Below are positions 46,330 to 58,800 of a stretch of 64,000 nt of DNA, in pieces. A program made the translations under genes and the position numbers. Position 1 is the first letter of the stretch. Every line of letters starts with the position of its first letter. The DNA is from Anthoceros angustus (lineage: Eukaryota > Streptophyta > Anthocerotopsida > Anthocerotales > Anthocerotaceae), in contig VJWM01000116.1 of NCBI GenBank assembly GCA_010909165.1, positions 682,001-746,000 on the forward strand, read 5' to 3'. The notes under the pieces are model-generated. The model saw only the letters and a program-made list of their open reading frames with translations. It was not told the DNA's origin and searched no databases.

Positions 46330-48533
46330 ATGGCGTACGATAGCTATGGCGGAGGGCGGGGGGATTATGCAGGCGGCTACGACGATACCTACGATGATCG
46401 TCCCGAGTTCCGGGATAGCTACCGGGACATTCAGCAGCAGGATCCTGGGTTCGACAGCCCCAACTACGTGCCGGATGTGGTGAAAACCTTTGTGACCTAT
46501 CTCTACAGGCACATCCGGGAGAAGAATACCTACGAGATTCATCAGATGTACGAGGGCAGCTTCCAGAAGCTGAGCGAGCGCATGTTCAAGCAGTCCTACT
46601 GGCCCTCCGTGGAGGCCATAGCTCCGCTGGTGGACAATGACCATGTCTTTTGCCTGCTTTACCGAGAGATGTGGTTCCGCCACGTCTATGCCAGGCTCTC
46701 TCCCACCCTGGAGCAGAGATGCGAGTCCTGGGACAATTACTGCGGTCTCTTCACTGTCGTGCTGCATGGCAATGTCAACATGCAGCTGCCTAACCAGTGG
46801 CTGTGGGATATGGTAGACGAGTTCATATACCAGTTCCAGTCCTTCTGCCAGTACCGCGCCAAGCTTAAGAACAAGACCGAGCATGAGCTGCAGCTGCTGA
46901 GACAGTACGAGGAGGTAATGTTGTTGATGTGGCTTTTTTGCGGCACTAGGTCAGTTTGGTTCGTGATGAACTCCAAGTCGCAGTCTCAGCCTTGTGTCTG
47001 CTGTTCAGGTGTGGAACGTCTACGCAGTTCTGAACTACCTGCAGGCTTTGATTGACAAGTCCATGATCCTCCAAGTTTTGGAGGATGAAAAGGACGGCCC
47101 TGGCCCTTTCACTATAAACGATGGATATGACTACGAGGGAGTTGGCTCCAACGTGCTCCGGGTTTTGGGATATTTCAGTATCATTGGCCTTCTACGAGTG
47201 CACTGTCTGCTTGGGGATTACCAGAGTGGTCTTCGCTATTTGGCCCCAATAGACTTGGGTCAGTCTAGCGTGTGGAACAACAACATTGGGTCCCACATCA
47301 CCACAATTTACTACTATGGGTTTGCCAACATGATGCTAAGACGGTGGGGATAAAATGTGTTTCGTGCTTGCTGTCGTCCCTGCCTGTGCATGCTTGCTTA
47401 CAGTCTCGTGTTATTTTGTCTGCAGCTACACAGATGCAATCAGGGCTTTCAATCAGATATTGCTGTATCTGATCAAGACGAAGCAGTTTCACCAACGCTT
47501 ATCACAGGCTGACCAGATTCACAAGAAAAACGAGCAGATGTATGCCTTACTGGCAATCTGCCTTTCCCTTTCGCCTCATGGTAAGCTTGTCGAAGAGAAT
47601 GTGAACAACCAGCTCAGAGAGAAGTACGCTGAGAAGATGTTAAGGATGCAGAGAAGTGATGAGACTATTTACGATGAGCTCTTTTCATATGCTTGCCCCA
47701 AGTTCATTACCCCCTCTCCACCTAATTACGATGAGCCGCTGGTGAATTACAACCAGGTTAGTGACACGTCTTTTAGGCCATTCCTGTGACCCCTGTTGTT
47801 TCTCGATTTTCTTTTTCCAGTAGAATGTTTCATCCATGTGCTGTTTGGTATCCAGGATGCGTACAGGTTGCAGTTAAAGCTTTTCCTGTCTGAAGTACGG
47901 CAGCAGCAACTGCTTCCAAGTATTCGTAGCTATCTTAAGCTCTACACCACCATTTCCATTGCCAAATTGGCATCTTTCATGGAAATCGATGAACCCACTC
48001 TGAGGTTTGCAATTGCACGCTGCCTTGCATGACATTCGAATTGTGGTATGCTATGATGAAGTTCACTATCTTGGATTTGTGCTTGTTGAAGGGCTCGCTA
48101 AAGGTAGTTGTTGGGTTGACAGGATGGCATTGCTGACCTACAAACATAAGACACACGTAATCGACGACGATGGCAGTATCTTATCCACTGCGGATGTGGA
48201 CTTCTATATAGATGAGGTAGGGCTTCATGAGTTTTGAGTTTCAAGATTTGCTGTCCCTGTTGCGAGTCCAGTTGCCGAAGCTTTGGTCTTCCTTCTGTTT
48301 GCAGGACATGGTCCACATCGCCGATCTGAAAGTGACCAAGCGTTTTGGTGATATGTTCATTCGGCATATTGCAAAGGTATCCTCTTTGCTGGCTAATGCA
48401 TGTTGGTGCTGTACATCTTGAATTCGTGCCCCTTGTGGACCTTTATACATGAGTCATGTGCCAATGGTTGCAGTGTGAGGAGATAGTGGAGGATGTTGGA
48501 CGAATTCGCTTATCGGAGACAGCAGCATTTTGA
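46330..48533 (+). CDS. EIF3L: Eukaryotic translation initiation factor 3 subunit L
   Basis: Subunit of the eIF3 complex that loads mRNA on the 40S ribosome. Exons: 46330-46914, 47009-47343, 47426-47756, 47856-48004, 48123-48216, 48305-48376 and 48474-48533. The first exon starts [16 protein letters not shown], a Gly/Tyr/Asp-rich N-terminus, then [19 protein letters not shown] and [20 protein letters not shown]. The middle has [34 protein letters not shown] and [18 protein letters not shown]. The C-terminal PCI-like part includes [43 protein letters not shown] and [13 protein letters not shown], ending SETAAF. These match the conserved eIF3l core and order. It reads without a frame break. ATG context GGCATGGCG supports the start. 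Confidence 0.95.
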
Positions 48534-48916
48534 CATTGCAGCAACTCTATGCAGTGTCTTCGCGGAGTTTGATCGATGCAGGCATGGTCTCAGTCGCACA
48601 CTGTTATGGTGCAGTGTCTGAACCCGAGGTGTTACGCCCTCAATTGTTTTGTAGGACTAGTCATAAATACAGCGAGGGGCCTGTATTCGTACTGATCCAG
48701 CCAATTAGGCACTTTTACTAGGCGGAACATGTACTTTATTTCCGTAATGGAAATTTGAGTTTATCCTGAATTCCGGCTGTTCCATGACTCGTAAGTTCAG
48801 AACGAGCCGGCAACGAGAATCAACCTTCTAGCAAGCTGTATCTGCCTTTCACTCCAGCCCATTACCACTGGAGACTGCTGGCAAAATCGTCCTACAAAAA
48901 AAAGTTCGTCTCAAAC
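48534..48916. other. Spacer between convergent eIF3l and plastid protein genes
   Basis: 3' UTR sequence of both genes. No further feature seen. Confidence 0.5.
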
Positions 48917-49711
48917 TCAGCTGCGCCGGCTTCCCGCAGAAGCCTTGGCTTGCCTGCTCTTCTTCCATGCATTCAGATACAGCCAAGTCTGCCACACGCC
49001 TCCATTGGCAACGTGTGGAACAATGCAGCGAGCCCAGAACGGGTACCCAGGGCCAGGGAGCTTGAGAAGCAGGAAGAAAACCATGCTGAATACCAAGTGC
49101 CACGGGACAGTGGCGTCCTGCACTCCACGCGTCCGCCCTCAACTCAGTACCCAAACCAGCAGCTGCAGGTGCACAACACAAATCCAAGGCAACAGTTGAA
49201 CAAACAGTACCTGCAGCTGCTCCGAAACCTCCAGCACCGTCTCCTTCACAATGCCGGCCAAAGCGCTCCCCACCACAAGCCCAACAGGGACGAAAATCTC
49301 CTTGTTCTGGGCAAGCGCATAGGTGACCTCGCTCAGCGCGGACACAACCACCACCGGGAGCAGCAGCCACCCGCAAGACGTCCACAGCAGGTCCACCATC
49401 CGCTCCCCCAGCCTCACCACCACCTGCTGCCAGGGGAACGTCCGTACAGCTTCAGGCACGATCTCCGCCACACTCCCCCCCTGCCTCCTCTCCTGCTGCC
49501 TCCCAGCGCCATTTTTGGCCTGCGCCACAACCCCCAGTCTCCCGGGCCTCCGCTCCGCCCGGGTGGCCAGCACCGAGCTCCAGCTCCTCCGAAGTGCACA
49601 TCCCCCTCCCCGGACCTGACGCACACTCCCTCTGGAGCACCGCAAGGGCAGTCTGGGAACTCCGGCAGAGATCGCTTGGCTCGAATACGCGGTGCTCGCT
49701 GCCATCGCCAT
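48917..49711 (-). CDS. Predicted plastid-targeted integral membrane protein, unknown function
   Basis: Two exons, 49711-49211 and 49117-48917. The start at 49711 (MAMAASTAYSSQAIS) opens an Ala/Ser/Arg-rich leader of about 65 residues typical of chloroplast import, ending near LGVVAQAKNGA. The mature part has hydrophobic segments: DLLWTSCGWLLLPVVVVSAL, then IFVPVGLVVGSALAGIVKE, then (exon 2) VPWHLVFSMVFFLLLKLPGP. These are followed by GYPFWARCIVPHVANGGVW and a basic C-terminus. The splice joins EQLQ to DATVPWH. The pattern resembles a conserved plant chloroplast membrane protein I cannot name with certainty. It is divergent from ATG5, 236 bp between starts. Confidence 0.75.
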
Positions 49712-49947
49712 TTCCCTTCCCGCGCAGAAAGACTCAGGCTGCCAATCCGTCACCACCGCACCCTCGATGCTCCAGCCTCCATTCCATCGCCATGGCGATC
49801 GTTCCGTCCCGTGCTCGCCTGGATCGATCCCGCAAGGAAGCTTCCGATTTCGGTCTAGGGCTTGAAAGTCTCTGTTTAGAGGGGTTATTATATTAGCTCG
49901 AGGGAGTTGTAGGGGATTTGCGTGTTGCAAAATTTGCTTGTGCGAAG
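49712..49947. promoter_or_regulatory. Putative bidirectional promoter (plastid protein / ATG5)
   Basis: Only 236 bp separate the two divergent start codons, so both core promoters and leaders must lie here or overlap the first exons. No TATA box is obvious. Confidence 0.5.
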
Positions 49948-51724
49948 ATGAAGATGCAACCAGGGGAAGAGTATGAGGCCATGGCAGCGCAGGCCCGGAA
50001 CTATGTGTGGATGGGAGCCATCCCGCTGTATCTGGAGTTACACAAGGATGAGGTCGTCACTCTCCCGGCACCTGCTCCTTTCATGGTAGGTTCCCTGAGC
50101 AATGCTTTGGTTTGCCGCCGGCTTGTTGAATCTGCTGTGCTGACATTGCTGCCCGGGGTGCAGGTCCTGGCTGCCAGGAACGGATACCTGCCGCTGCTTG
50201 TGGACACAATTCGAGCGCATTTTCAAGGCGCGTTGCCTCCAGGCGCGGAGACCGTGTGGTTTGATTACAACGGGTTGCCTTTGAAGTGGTAAAGTAAGCC
50301 GTGGAGGGATTTTTATCAGCAGGTCGCGGTAGCTGCATGTGTCGTGACTCCTGGATTGATGCTGCAGGCATATTCCAACTGGCGTTCTCTTTGATCTGTT
50401 GTGTGTGGAGCCCCAGAGGCCGTGGAGGCTCACGGTAATTTTGCTGTCATGGGAGTCTGCCGAATTGAGTTGTTTAGGTCTAATGTTGAAAGAGCTGAAT
50501 CTCTGTCCTGATTAGGTGCACTTCCGAACTTATCCTTCAGATGTGCTCACGGCCTGTGATGGGGAAGAAGCTGTCAAGTGGAATTTCATCAACGGACTCA
50601 AAGAGGTGTGCAACCAGCTCTTGGAGTTGAGCTTTTGAGTTTTCAGTAGCTTCATCTGCTGATGAAGGCGCTCTTCATGTAGGCATCCTATATCATGTTT
50701 GGAAACACCAAAAGTGTCATGAACCTGTCTCAGGCAGACCAGGTGGAGCTCTGGCGGTGTGTGTTAAGAGGTCAGTAGAAGCTTTGTGTTTCATGTCATG
50801 CAAACTATGTCCAATTTGATCTTCCATTACCTCTCAGCTATCGTCTGATGTATGATGGAGATGGCAGCTGATGGAGAAGGTTATGATCGCATTTCTATCC
50901 GCCTGAGATCCATTGCACGTCCTTCAACCCGTGGATCTGATGCTTCTGGTACACCAAAGCCGGGTACGCGATTCAAGTACTCGTCTCAGTCTGTTGCCCT
51001 GATCTAGACCATTTAAGCTGACTCCAACAATGGCTTCTCTCAGTGTCGGCATCTGTGTCAAATCCTTCGAAGACTCCACTGCGACTGTACATCAGGGTCC
51101 TGCAAGAAGAGAGTGGAGACTACTTCGATGTGCCGCCTATAACTAGCTGGGACGATGTGGCCTACGCGACAAAGCCCATCGAGATTCCGAAGCCCGACGG
51201 TACCCTGCCACTCCCTTTTTCTTTAGTTACTCGAAGTGAGTAATACAGATGTGAAGAATAATGTTTCTTGTTTTGCAGGAAAGGTTTTCACTCTCAGAGA
51301 CGCGCTCATGAAAGCCGTCCCACACCTCTTCTCCAAGCCACCGGCACAGGACACAGAATCCAGCGACCTTTCAGACGCACAAGAATCCATCTCCAGACTA
51401 GAGCTCGGCGAGTGCGCGTCTGATGCAGCGGAAGAACCGGGCGCGGGCGAGGGCGAGGGCGAGGGCGAAGGCGATTCTTCCACCACCCCAGCCAGCAGGC
51501 CAGAAGATTCCGCCCAGGACGCTGAAGCAGCAGCTGTGGCAGCCAGCTCCGAGTGCAACAAGCCCGCAGCATGTGCGGCAAGTCGCTTCAACGGGATCGT
51601 CAGAATACAAGGTATCGAACCTGACCTGGATTTACCGCTTGACTGGACAGCTCGAAACCTGTCTGGGCCGGAACAGTTTGTTCATGTGACCATCTTCACG
51701 TGGCTAACGCGGCAGAACTTGTAG
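49948..51724 (+). CDS. ATG5: Autophagy protein 5 (ATG12 conjugation target)
   Basis: ATG5 is linked to ATG12 and drives ATG8 lipidation during autophagosome formation. Exons: 49948-50085, 50164-50288, 50368-50434, 50516-50605, 50683-50770, about 50867-50963, 51044-51199 and 51279-51724. Hallmarks: ARNYVWMGAIPLYLELHKDE at the N-terminus, NGYLPLLVDTIRAHF, VWFDYNGLPLKWHIPTGVLF, then GNTKSVMNLSQADQVELW carrying the likely acceptor Lys. Further on are YDRISIRLRSIARP, then PLRLYIRVLQEESGDYFDVP, and the end IVRIQGIEPDLDLPLDW. The last exon contains an unusual acidic linker of about 80 residues (51340-51590, with a GEGEGEGEG run) between two conserved parts. The start was chosen at the ATG that precedes MQPGEEYEAM in frame. 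Confidence 0.93.
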
Positions 51725-51972
51725 TCTAGCTATAGCCACAGGGCCTGTTTTATCAAATTAACAAAGGGCTGTACGGCAGTACATGCGCTAATAATCCAAC
51801 TCAAAGTGAAATCTAACTATTAGCTATGTCTATTAGGTACTTTATCAAAATAACAAAGGAATGACAAGTCCTACACAGTTGTGACGTGTGTACATGGAGC
51901 GGCAGGCGGTGGGAATCGGAGCAGCGTGAGCAGTCAGAATCACGGCCGGTCAGAATCGGCCACGAGGCTGCC
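51725..51972 (+). other. Spacer between ATG5 and the methyltransferase gene
   Basis: Contains two similar TTTTATCAAA(A/T)TAACAAAGG words (51748-51768 and 51841-51861), so a small local duplication. No gene seen. Confidence 0.5.
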
Positions 51973-53116
51973 ATGGGGAAGACGTCGCATCCCAGCTCGT
52001 GGCTGGGATGGTCCTGGGAATTGGAGGACATGGTGCAGCAGCAACCTCGGGGCAGTGAAGCGAAATCGGACGCCCCGGCTTCGCGCCGGGCCGTGTTCCG
52101 GATCCAGGCCCAGGCCCAGGCGGGGCCGTCTCGAGAGCAGATCCAGGCAGACCGCATCCTGAGCATCGTGCGCAGCATTCCCCCGCCCGCCGCGCTGCAT
52201 TTCCAGGCTCCCGGCGGGGCATTCCGATCGGGGGACGGGGCGGCGTGGCCGTCCGCGGCGGTGCACGGCTTCCCGGCCCAGGCCTGGCTGGAGATCGACT
52301 GGGAGGCGATGCCGGCCAGCGCGGACCCGGCGCGCGGGGCGGGTACAAGCCGGAGCTGGAGCTGGAACTGGAGAAGAGGAGGAGCCGGGTGCGGCACATG
52401 TGCCGGGGAGAGGAAGCAGTGGCAGGTGAGCGGCATCGCGGGAATCCTCAAGTCCCTGGAGCTGGAGGAAGGATCCGTGGTGGCGGACTTCGGTGCGGGT
52501 CCGGCGCTCACGCTGCCGCTGGCGGCCATCTTCCTGGCTTGGTTTTGTCGGAGTGGATCTGAAGCGGAAGAGCGTGGAGCTGCTGCGGCAGCGGGCCGCG
52601 GCGGGGGGATTGCAGAATGTGCGGGCGTGGTGCGGGAGCATCCAGGGTTTCAAGCAGCCGTTCCACGCCTGCGTCGCTCTGCATGCTTGCGGATCCGCCA
52701 CGGACATGGCTCTGGTGCAGGCGCTGGAGCGGGGGTCTGCTTATGTCGTGTCGCCGTGCTGCGTGGGGAAGTTGCAGCTGGAGTGGTGCGGAGTAGGGGC
52801 CCCGGTTGTGTACCCTAGGTCGCGGTGGCTTCGGTCCGCCATCTCCAGGGAGGAGTTTTTGTTTCTTGCTCGGGCCGCGGACTGGAGCAGCTACGACCGG
52901 GATCACACTGACAGCCAGCTGCACGCTCTTTGCAAGGCCGTGGTGGAGCTGGATCGGAACCAGGCGGCCGTGGAGCGGGACTATGTCACTTCCATTTTCT
53001 CGCTACCGAATCAGGGCGCTGGGGTTGTTGGAATCAGCCACATTCTGGTGGGAAAGCCGGATGATGAGTTGCAGAGTCTCTCGGCTAGGACGCGGAGGAG
53101 AAAGCTTTCTCCCTGA
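51973..53116 (+). CDS. GSTCD-like SAM-dependent methyltransferase, frameshifted
   Basis: Class I methyltransferase of the type found in GSTCD proteins. The start at 51973 (MGKTSHPSSWLGWSWELEDM) leads to an Ala/Gln-rich part. Near 52340 the conserved sequence moves to another frame (YKPELELELEKRRSRVRHMC), returns near 52410 (KQWQVSGIAGILKSLELEEG, then VVADFGAG, the SAM-binding motif I), and moves again near 52540 (FVGVDLKRKSVELLRQRAAA). Later motifs are VALHACGSATDMAL and VVSPCCVGKL, then HALCKAVVELDRNQA. The last 190 codons are open to the TGA at 53116. Three frame changes with good protein on both sides suggest indel errors, or a recent pseudogene. It converges with WDR55, 45 bp between the stops. 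Confidence 0.75.
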
Positions 53117-53161
53117 CAAAATTGTCTGTGAAGGCCACAACAGGACTTCCTCTTTGGAGCA

Positions 53162-55472
53162 TCAAAGGTCGGCGAAGAAATCTGGCTTTGCGGATTGGGG
53201 AAGATTCCGTCTCTTCCCCTTCTTGGATGCTTTGCTCCTTGCACCTGCTCGGAAAAGACAGGTATTGCAGCAGGTTAGACTCCTTTCCGAAGCCTCTGGA
53301 ACTGTGAGTGAGAAGGAGCGGGACCGGCCAACCTCCTACCTTGCTCTTCCATATTCTCGTCGCTGTCATCTGAACCGGAATCGGCTTGGCCCCCGTTGGC
53401 TGTCTCCGGTTGCTCCTCGGTTTCTTCCTTCTCGTCTTCTTCAAGCAGGTACTTTATGTCCCAAATCTGCAAATGAAGTCCCTCTCTGTCAGAGGAGGGA
53501 GACACCACGTAAAGCGCGCTGATCATCGGAGGGGACGTGAGTCTCGTGGCCTCACCTTTAGCAGATGATCATGCGAGGCACTTCCTAGCATCTGACGGTC
53601 GTGTGAATATGCTGGGAAACACAGGCAGATGATTATGTCAGCAGGTCCACAATCCAAGTTGTCGAAAACAGGAGCAAGTGAGGTGTTGACATTCACATAC
53701 CAAGTCGTTCGATTGGGAACTCAGCATGCTCCCCGACAACCCCGATCATTTTATTTGGCAGAATGGAGACAACTCTACATACGAGAGCACATGCATCGAG
53801 ATTAGACGTCAATGGGGGCCACTGCTTTTGCAATCAGCAGCAATTGCTGCACAACACTTGCCTTATTATACCGTCACTAGACCCTGTCAGTAGGGTGTCT
53901 TCATCAAGCTGCCAAGGATATGAAACGTTAGACATTTTACATTTACACAGCAGAATTGGGTTCAAAAGACAGAACTGGGTGAATTGAATCTGACTAGCTG
54001 ACTGGGTGAATTGAAGACATGACTGCTCACCTTCAGCAAAGCTTCAACAGAAGATGGATGCCCAACAAATCGATCACTGCACACAAGTCCACAAAAGTCA
54101 ATACAGCCCTGCTTGTCCCTCTGCCATGGGAGACAGTGGATGCAGCAACAACCTGCTCCCTAGACTCCGCGAAGGGCGCATGGCACCAGCAGTCATCACC
54201 TGCAATCCCTGAAGTGACCCCATGAATAGAGTAGCAGCACCCCGTCTTGTGATCCACAGATTACTTTCCGCCCATTCTGCATCAGCACAATTTACCCATC
54301 AGCCGCTTGGATGGAAAAGTAAGACTACAACTAATCTTCTGCACCCGAGAAGTGTTGGGATTACCTTAGCCACCACAACAGAGAGCAGCTCGTCCTCAGA
54401 AAACTCAGATTGGGCATCTACCTGCAAACAGCATATCAGGATCCATCCCATCCATACTGATGCTCGGCGCGAACAAAAGTCTCATCACTTACCCGCTGTG
54501 CCCGAACATCGTAAACCGAGAGGGTTCCATCGCCGCTGAACACAAAGTGGACAATGCCATTGTTATTTATGGCTCTACTGCTCTACGGAGCTGACGGCAG
54601 AAGCTCATCAAACGTGAACCAAAACACTGAAAAGGCTGGAATTCCGTGAGAAACTGTACCTCACTCCAAGCAACCGCGTAGAATCTGGTACATATTCCAT
54701 ATCAGTTATAAACTCCTCATGGGCAGTGTAACTGCAGCAACATCTGTTCTGCCTCTCATCCCAAACCTTGACAAGCCAGAGATTGCACCTGTAAATGAAT
54801 CATGCAGCACCAGGGAACCGATTCCAAAACCTTTACCTCAATTCAGATGTACCTTAATCATACCCTCATCATCCCCAGTAGCAATCGTAGTTTCCGCGAC
54901 ATTCACCATGCGATTGATGGCCGTTCTGCAACCCGCAAGACCCAATTTCAAACCTCCTTCGATCCAGAAAGAAAGGAGTTCACAACATAATATAGGGCAA
55001 AGAGAACGAAGTCTTCCACAACATCAGGAAGCTGAGTTACTCACGGATGAGCATCAGATAATCGAGCAGCAGCCTGCCCAGTGCTTGTGTCGGTGGCAAG
55101 GATAGATTTATCCGGCCCTGCAGTCATCACAACTGTATCCCAACCACAACCACAGCCAAAGGTACAGTCCCAGCTCAGCTGGAGCTAAATCACAGTCCTT
55201 CAAAGACCAATAGGAAATTCTTCACTGCTGCAGCGTGCACAAGAAACCCATCACTCACATCGACCCCCTTCTCCAAACCGAACGGCTCTGCATGAACTGC
55301 TGTGCGCACTGACATCCCATTGCCTGTGCACGTCCTCGGACACCGAAGCCCGGTACAAATGGACATGTCCCGTGATAAGGCCCACGGCAACGAGAGGCTC
55401 GGCAGGATGGAATGCCAGATCGAAGGGCACTCCTCCAAGATCCACCTCCTGGCATCCGCTCGAGCCTGCCAT
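53162..55472 (-). CDS. WDR55: WD-repeat protein 55 homologue
   Basis: WD40 beta-propeller protein; plant WDR55 associates with CUL4-DDB1 ubiquitin ligase and is needed in reproductive development. About a dozen short exons run from MAGSSGCQEVDLGG at 55472 to FFADL and stop at 53162. Recognisable pieces in order: PFDLAFHPAEPLVAVGLITG, CRAVRFGEG, DKSILATDTSTGQAAARL, NVAETTIATGDDEGMIK, VWDERQNRCCCSYTAHEEF, GDGTLSVYDVRAQR, QSEFSEDELLSVVVAK, NGRKVICGSQDGVLLLYSWG, DRFVGHPSSVEALLK, LDEDTLLTGSSDGIIR, ILPNKMIGVVGEHAEFPIE, AYSHDRQMLGSASHDHLLK and IWDIKYLLEED. An acidic linker and a basic tail ending KPDFFADL follow, as in the family. An upstream in-frame ATG at 55517 exists; 55472 fits the family's start better. 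Confidence 0.9.
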
Positions 55473-55833
55473 CGCCTCGCCAGGACCTTTGCCTTCAAAA
55501 ACAACCAACCAGATCAAAATCGACGTTTTGTTTGGCGTCTCTCCCTCACGACTTCGTCACAGTATGTATCTATGCAATAAAGCCCCCCGTTGTTTCGTTA
55601 TAGGTATATATACATATATACCGGTATGTAGAATTGATCAGGCTATACATGTGGTGGGTACATACGCTGTATGATTTGCTCAATCCGACCACGCTTAGGT
55701 TTAGATACTGGGACTGAGGACAGGGAGGGAAACGTACATATGCTAAGCCGACCACGCGCTCTAGCTTTTGGCCTGTCTTGTCGCAAGCAGGCTGCGGGGG
55801 AGCTTCCCGCTGGTGACGTGACGGGGCCTCGAG
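55473..55833. promoter_or_regulatory. Putative bidirectional promoter (WDR55 / CTR9)
   Basis: 361 bp between divergent starts. Includes a TATA-like palindromic run TATATATACATATATACC (55605-55622) that could serve either direction. Confidence 0.5.
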
Positions 55834-58800
55834 ATGGGGTCCGTCTACATACCTGTGCACAATTCCTCTGAGGAGGTTAGGGTGGCCTTGAACGAATTGC
55901 CCAGAGATGCGGCCGACATACTGGACATCCTGAAGGCGGAGGAGGCGCCTCTCAGTCTCTGGCTCACGTTTGCGGTACTGGCCTCGAGGTTGTTCTCATT
56001 TTGGAATCCGATTCGGTGAGCAGTTGGACTGATGGCGCTCTTATGTGGTTGCTCAGAGAGAGTACTTCAAGCAAGGCAAAGTGAACGAGTTTTTACAAAT
56101 TTTGGAAGAGGGATCCAGTTCAGGTGTGCAGGATTAACTGGCTTCCGGCGTGGAGCCGCACGGAGGTGGTTATGATGCTGACATCCAGTGTTGTGGTGCA
56201 GAGATCGATAACTATTTTAGCGATGTGAAGTATGACCGGATTGCAATTCTGAACGCGTTGGGAGCGTATTACACCAATCAGGGGAAGCAGGAGGTGAAGC
56301 AGAGGGAGAAAGATGATTGTTTTATTCGGGCAACTCACTATTACAACAAAGCTTCAAGAATCGATCAACAAGAGCCGACTACTTGGGTTGGGAAAGGTGG
56401 ATACAGAGTTGCTGTGCTGTGCACGGTGGCTTGAATCGATGGTGGTTTGTCTTTGTCGTTGTGATGTGACTCTGAAGTGTTTCCAGGTCAGCTGCTTCTG
56501 GCGAAAGGTGACCTGGACCAGTCTTTTGAGCTTTTCAAGATTGTCCTGGACGGCCATCCAGAGAACGTGCCAGCTCTCTTGGGGCAGGTATGGGTTGCCG
56601 TTGTATGCAGCGCTTTGGGTACGTTGTTGCTTCTTTAAGTTTTCTAATTCGTTTGAGCTCTCCAGGCTTGCGTTCAATTCAATCGTGGCAAGTTCCAAGA
56701 GGCCTTGAACCTGTATAAAGTATGTCTTTCGATGCTTTGATTGCTAGGTGTGCAATTACTGTGTGTTTGCTAGTGCTTGAGTGGGTATGGGGTGTGGCGT
56801 GGTGGCTCATTGTTTGCGGTATATGTCCTATAGAAAGCTCTGCAAATTCATCCCCAATGCCCGCCGTCTGTGCGGCTTGGGATGGGACTTTGCCGTCTGC
56901 GACTAGGGCAACTAATCAAGGCACGCCAAGCTTTCGAAAGGGTTCTGCAGGTATGCAGCCTGCGTGTTCTTGCTGCTGACAACTGTTGAGGATTTTGTTC
57001 TGCGAGGCATGCAAAATGGATAATGCTGGACCGTGGCAGCTTGATCCTGAAAATGTGGAAGCGCTTGTCGCATTGGGCACTATGGATATCAGCACAAATG
57101 ATCGTGAGTACAACCGTCCTGCCGTTTTTTTTTCCTGTTGTGGGTTGAGTGTGTGTTTGAAGTGTAGTGGAACTGGTTTTCAGTACATGTCTGAGTTTGG
57201 TTCTGGTGACCAGGTGACAACGTGAGAGAAGGGATGGAGAAGATGCGTGCTGCTTATGAGATCTATCCATTTTGTCCTATGGCTTTGAACCATCTGGCAA
57301 ATCATTACTTCTACACTGGTCAGCATTACATTGTGGAGCAACTTATGGAAGCTGCTATTGCGAGTACTGATCATCCTCTGATCAAATCTCAAAGTTATTA
57401 CAACCTTGCCAGATCTTACCACACTAAGGTCTCGGTTCTAGCCATATGCACTTACTTTGTTGTATGCCTCATAGTGCTCCTCAGGAAAGTGTACTTGAAA
57501 TTTCATTGGCACTGACACTTGGTCTGTCATTTCTTGCAGCAAGATTATGAGAAGGCAGCAGCCTATTACAGAGCGGCAATTCAAGATCTAAAAAGCCCTC
57601 GAGACTTTGTGCTTCCTTATTATGGTGAGTTCTTTCAAGGAAAGTTTGGAGTGCAGCTGGTTGCAGGCGAACAGTGGTAAATGGACCTTGACCCCCAAGT
57701 CTGTGGTGAACAGGGTTGGGCCAGGCTCAGTTAAAACTTGGTGATGTAAAATCTGCACTAGCAAACTTTGAGAAAGTCCTGGATGTTCAGCCTGAAAACT
57801 GCGACAGTCTGAAGGTTTGATGCCCCATGGTTACTATGTCTGGATGTTCCTTGGATTATAATGTTTAGATCAACAACCAACACTTTTGCTGGCCTGTAGG
57901 CAATTGGCCATATTTATGTGCAACAAGGCCGGACAGATAAGGGTTTGGAAAATTTTCGCAAGGCCACCAAGCACAACTCTCGTGATGTTGATGTAAGATT
58001 TTATTGTTGAGGCTCTGATGTAGCACAGCATGTGTTTGCCACCGTTTCTGTCTTGTATGCTGAACACTCTTGGTTTTCACTGAACCAGGCGTGGGTGGAA
58101 ATTGGTGATCTTTTGGTTGCAACAGACATAGGCCAAGCTCTTGAAGCTTTGAAAACAGTAAGGCTGGTTTCACATTGTGTAAAAAAGTTTTGGCCAATAT
58201 TTTGCGATGATTGTCTTGAAGCATTTTATTTTATCTTTGTGCCAGGCCCTAAGTCTCCTTAGGAAACAGCAAGAACATATTCCTCTTCAACTCTTGAATA
58301 ACATAGGAGTGCTCTATTTGGAGCGTGGAGAGTATGAGGTACGTTGGGTCACTGGCCTATTTGTCAGCGCAGTGCCTTGCATTTTACTTTGAATGCTGTA
58401 TATTAAATCGATTTCTCTCTCTTGGCAGGCTGCACAGCAGTCATTTAGGGAAGCTTTAAATGTTGGAGAAAGCGATAGTTTCTTCATACGATTAGAACAG
58501 GAAGGGATGGCCTCAGATGTTCCTTTGGAACATGTTACTGTCCTGTTCAACTTGGCAAGGGTGCATGAGCTCTTAAATGAAAATGGCAAGGCAACAGTTC
58601 TGTACGAGCTCATTATATCTAAGGTCTACTGTTTTGCTGATGCTGAGATACATTGAACCCAGTTGGTTGCTTCATCTGGAGTGGATCCTAAAGTGGCGGT
58701 GGCTGTCTTATCATGATCAGCATCCAGGATATGTGGATGCCTACCTCAGGCTGGCTGCCATGGCTCTAGCGAAGAATGAAATAGCACTCAGTACAGAGCT

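Noticed and set aside
49139-49930. Upstream start at 49930 for the plastid protein
   Set aside because: The extra 73 residues are not transit-peptide-like and would extend to within 18 bp of the ATG5 start. The 49711 Met begins a typical leader.
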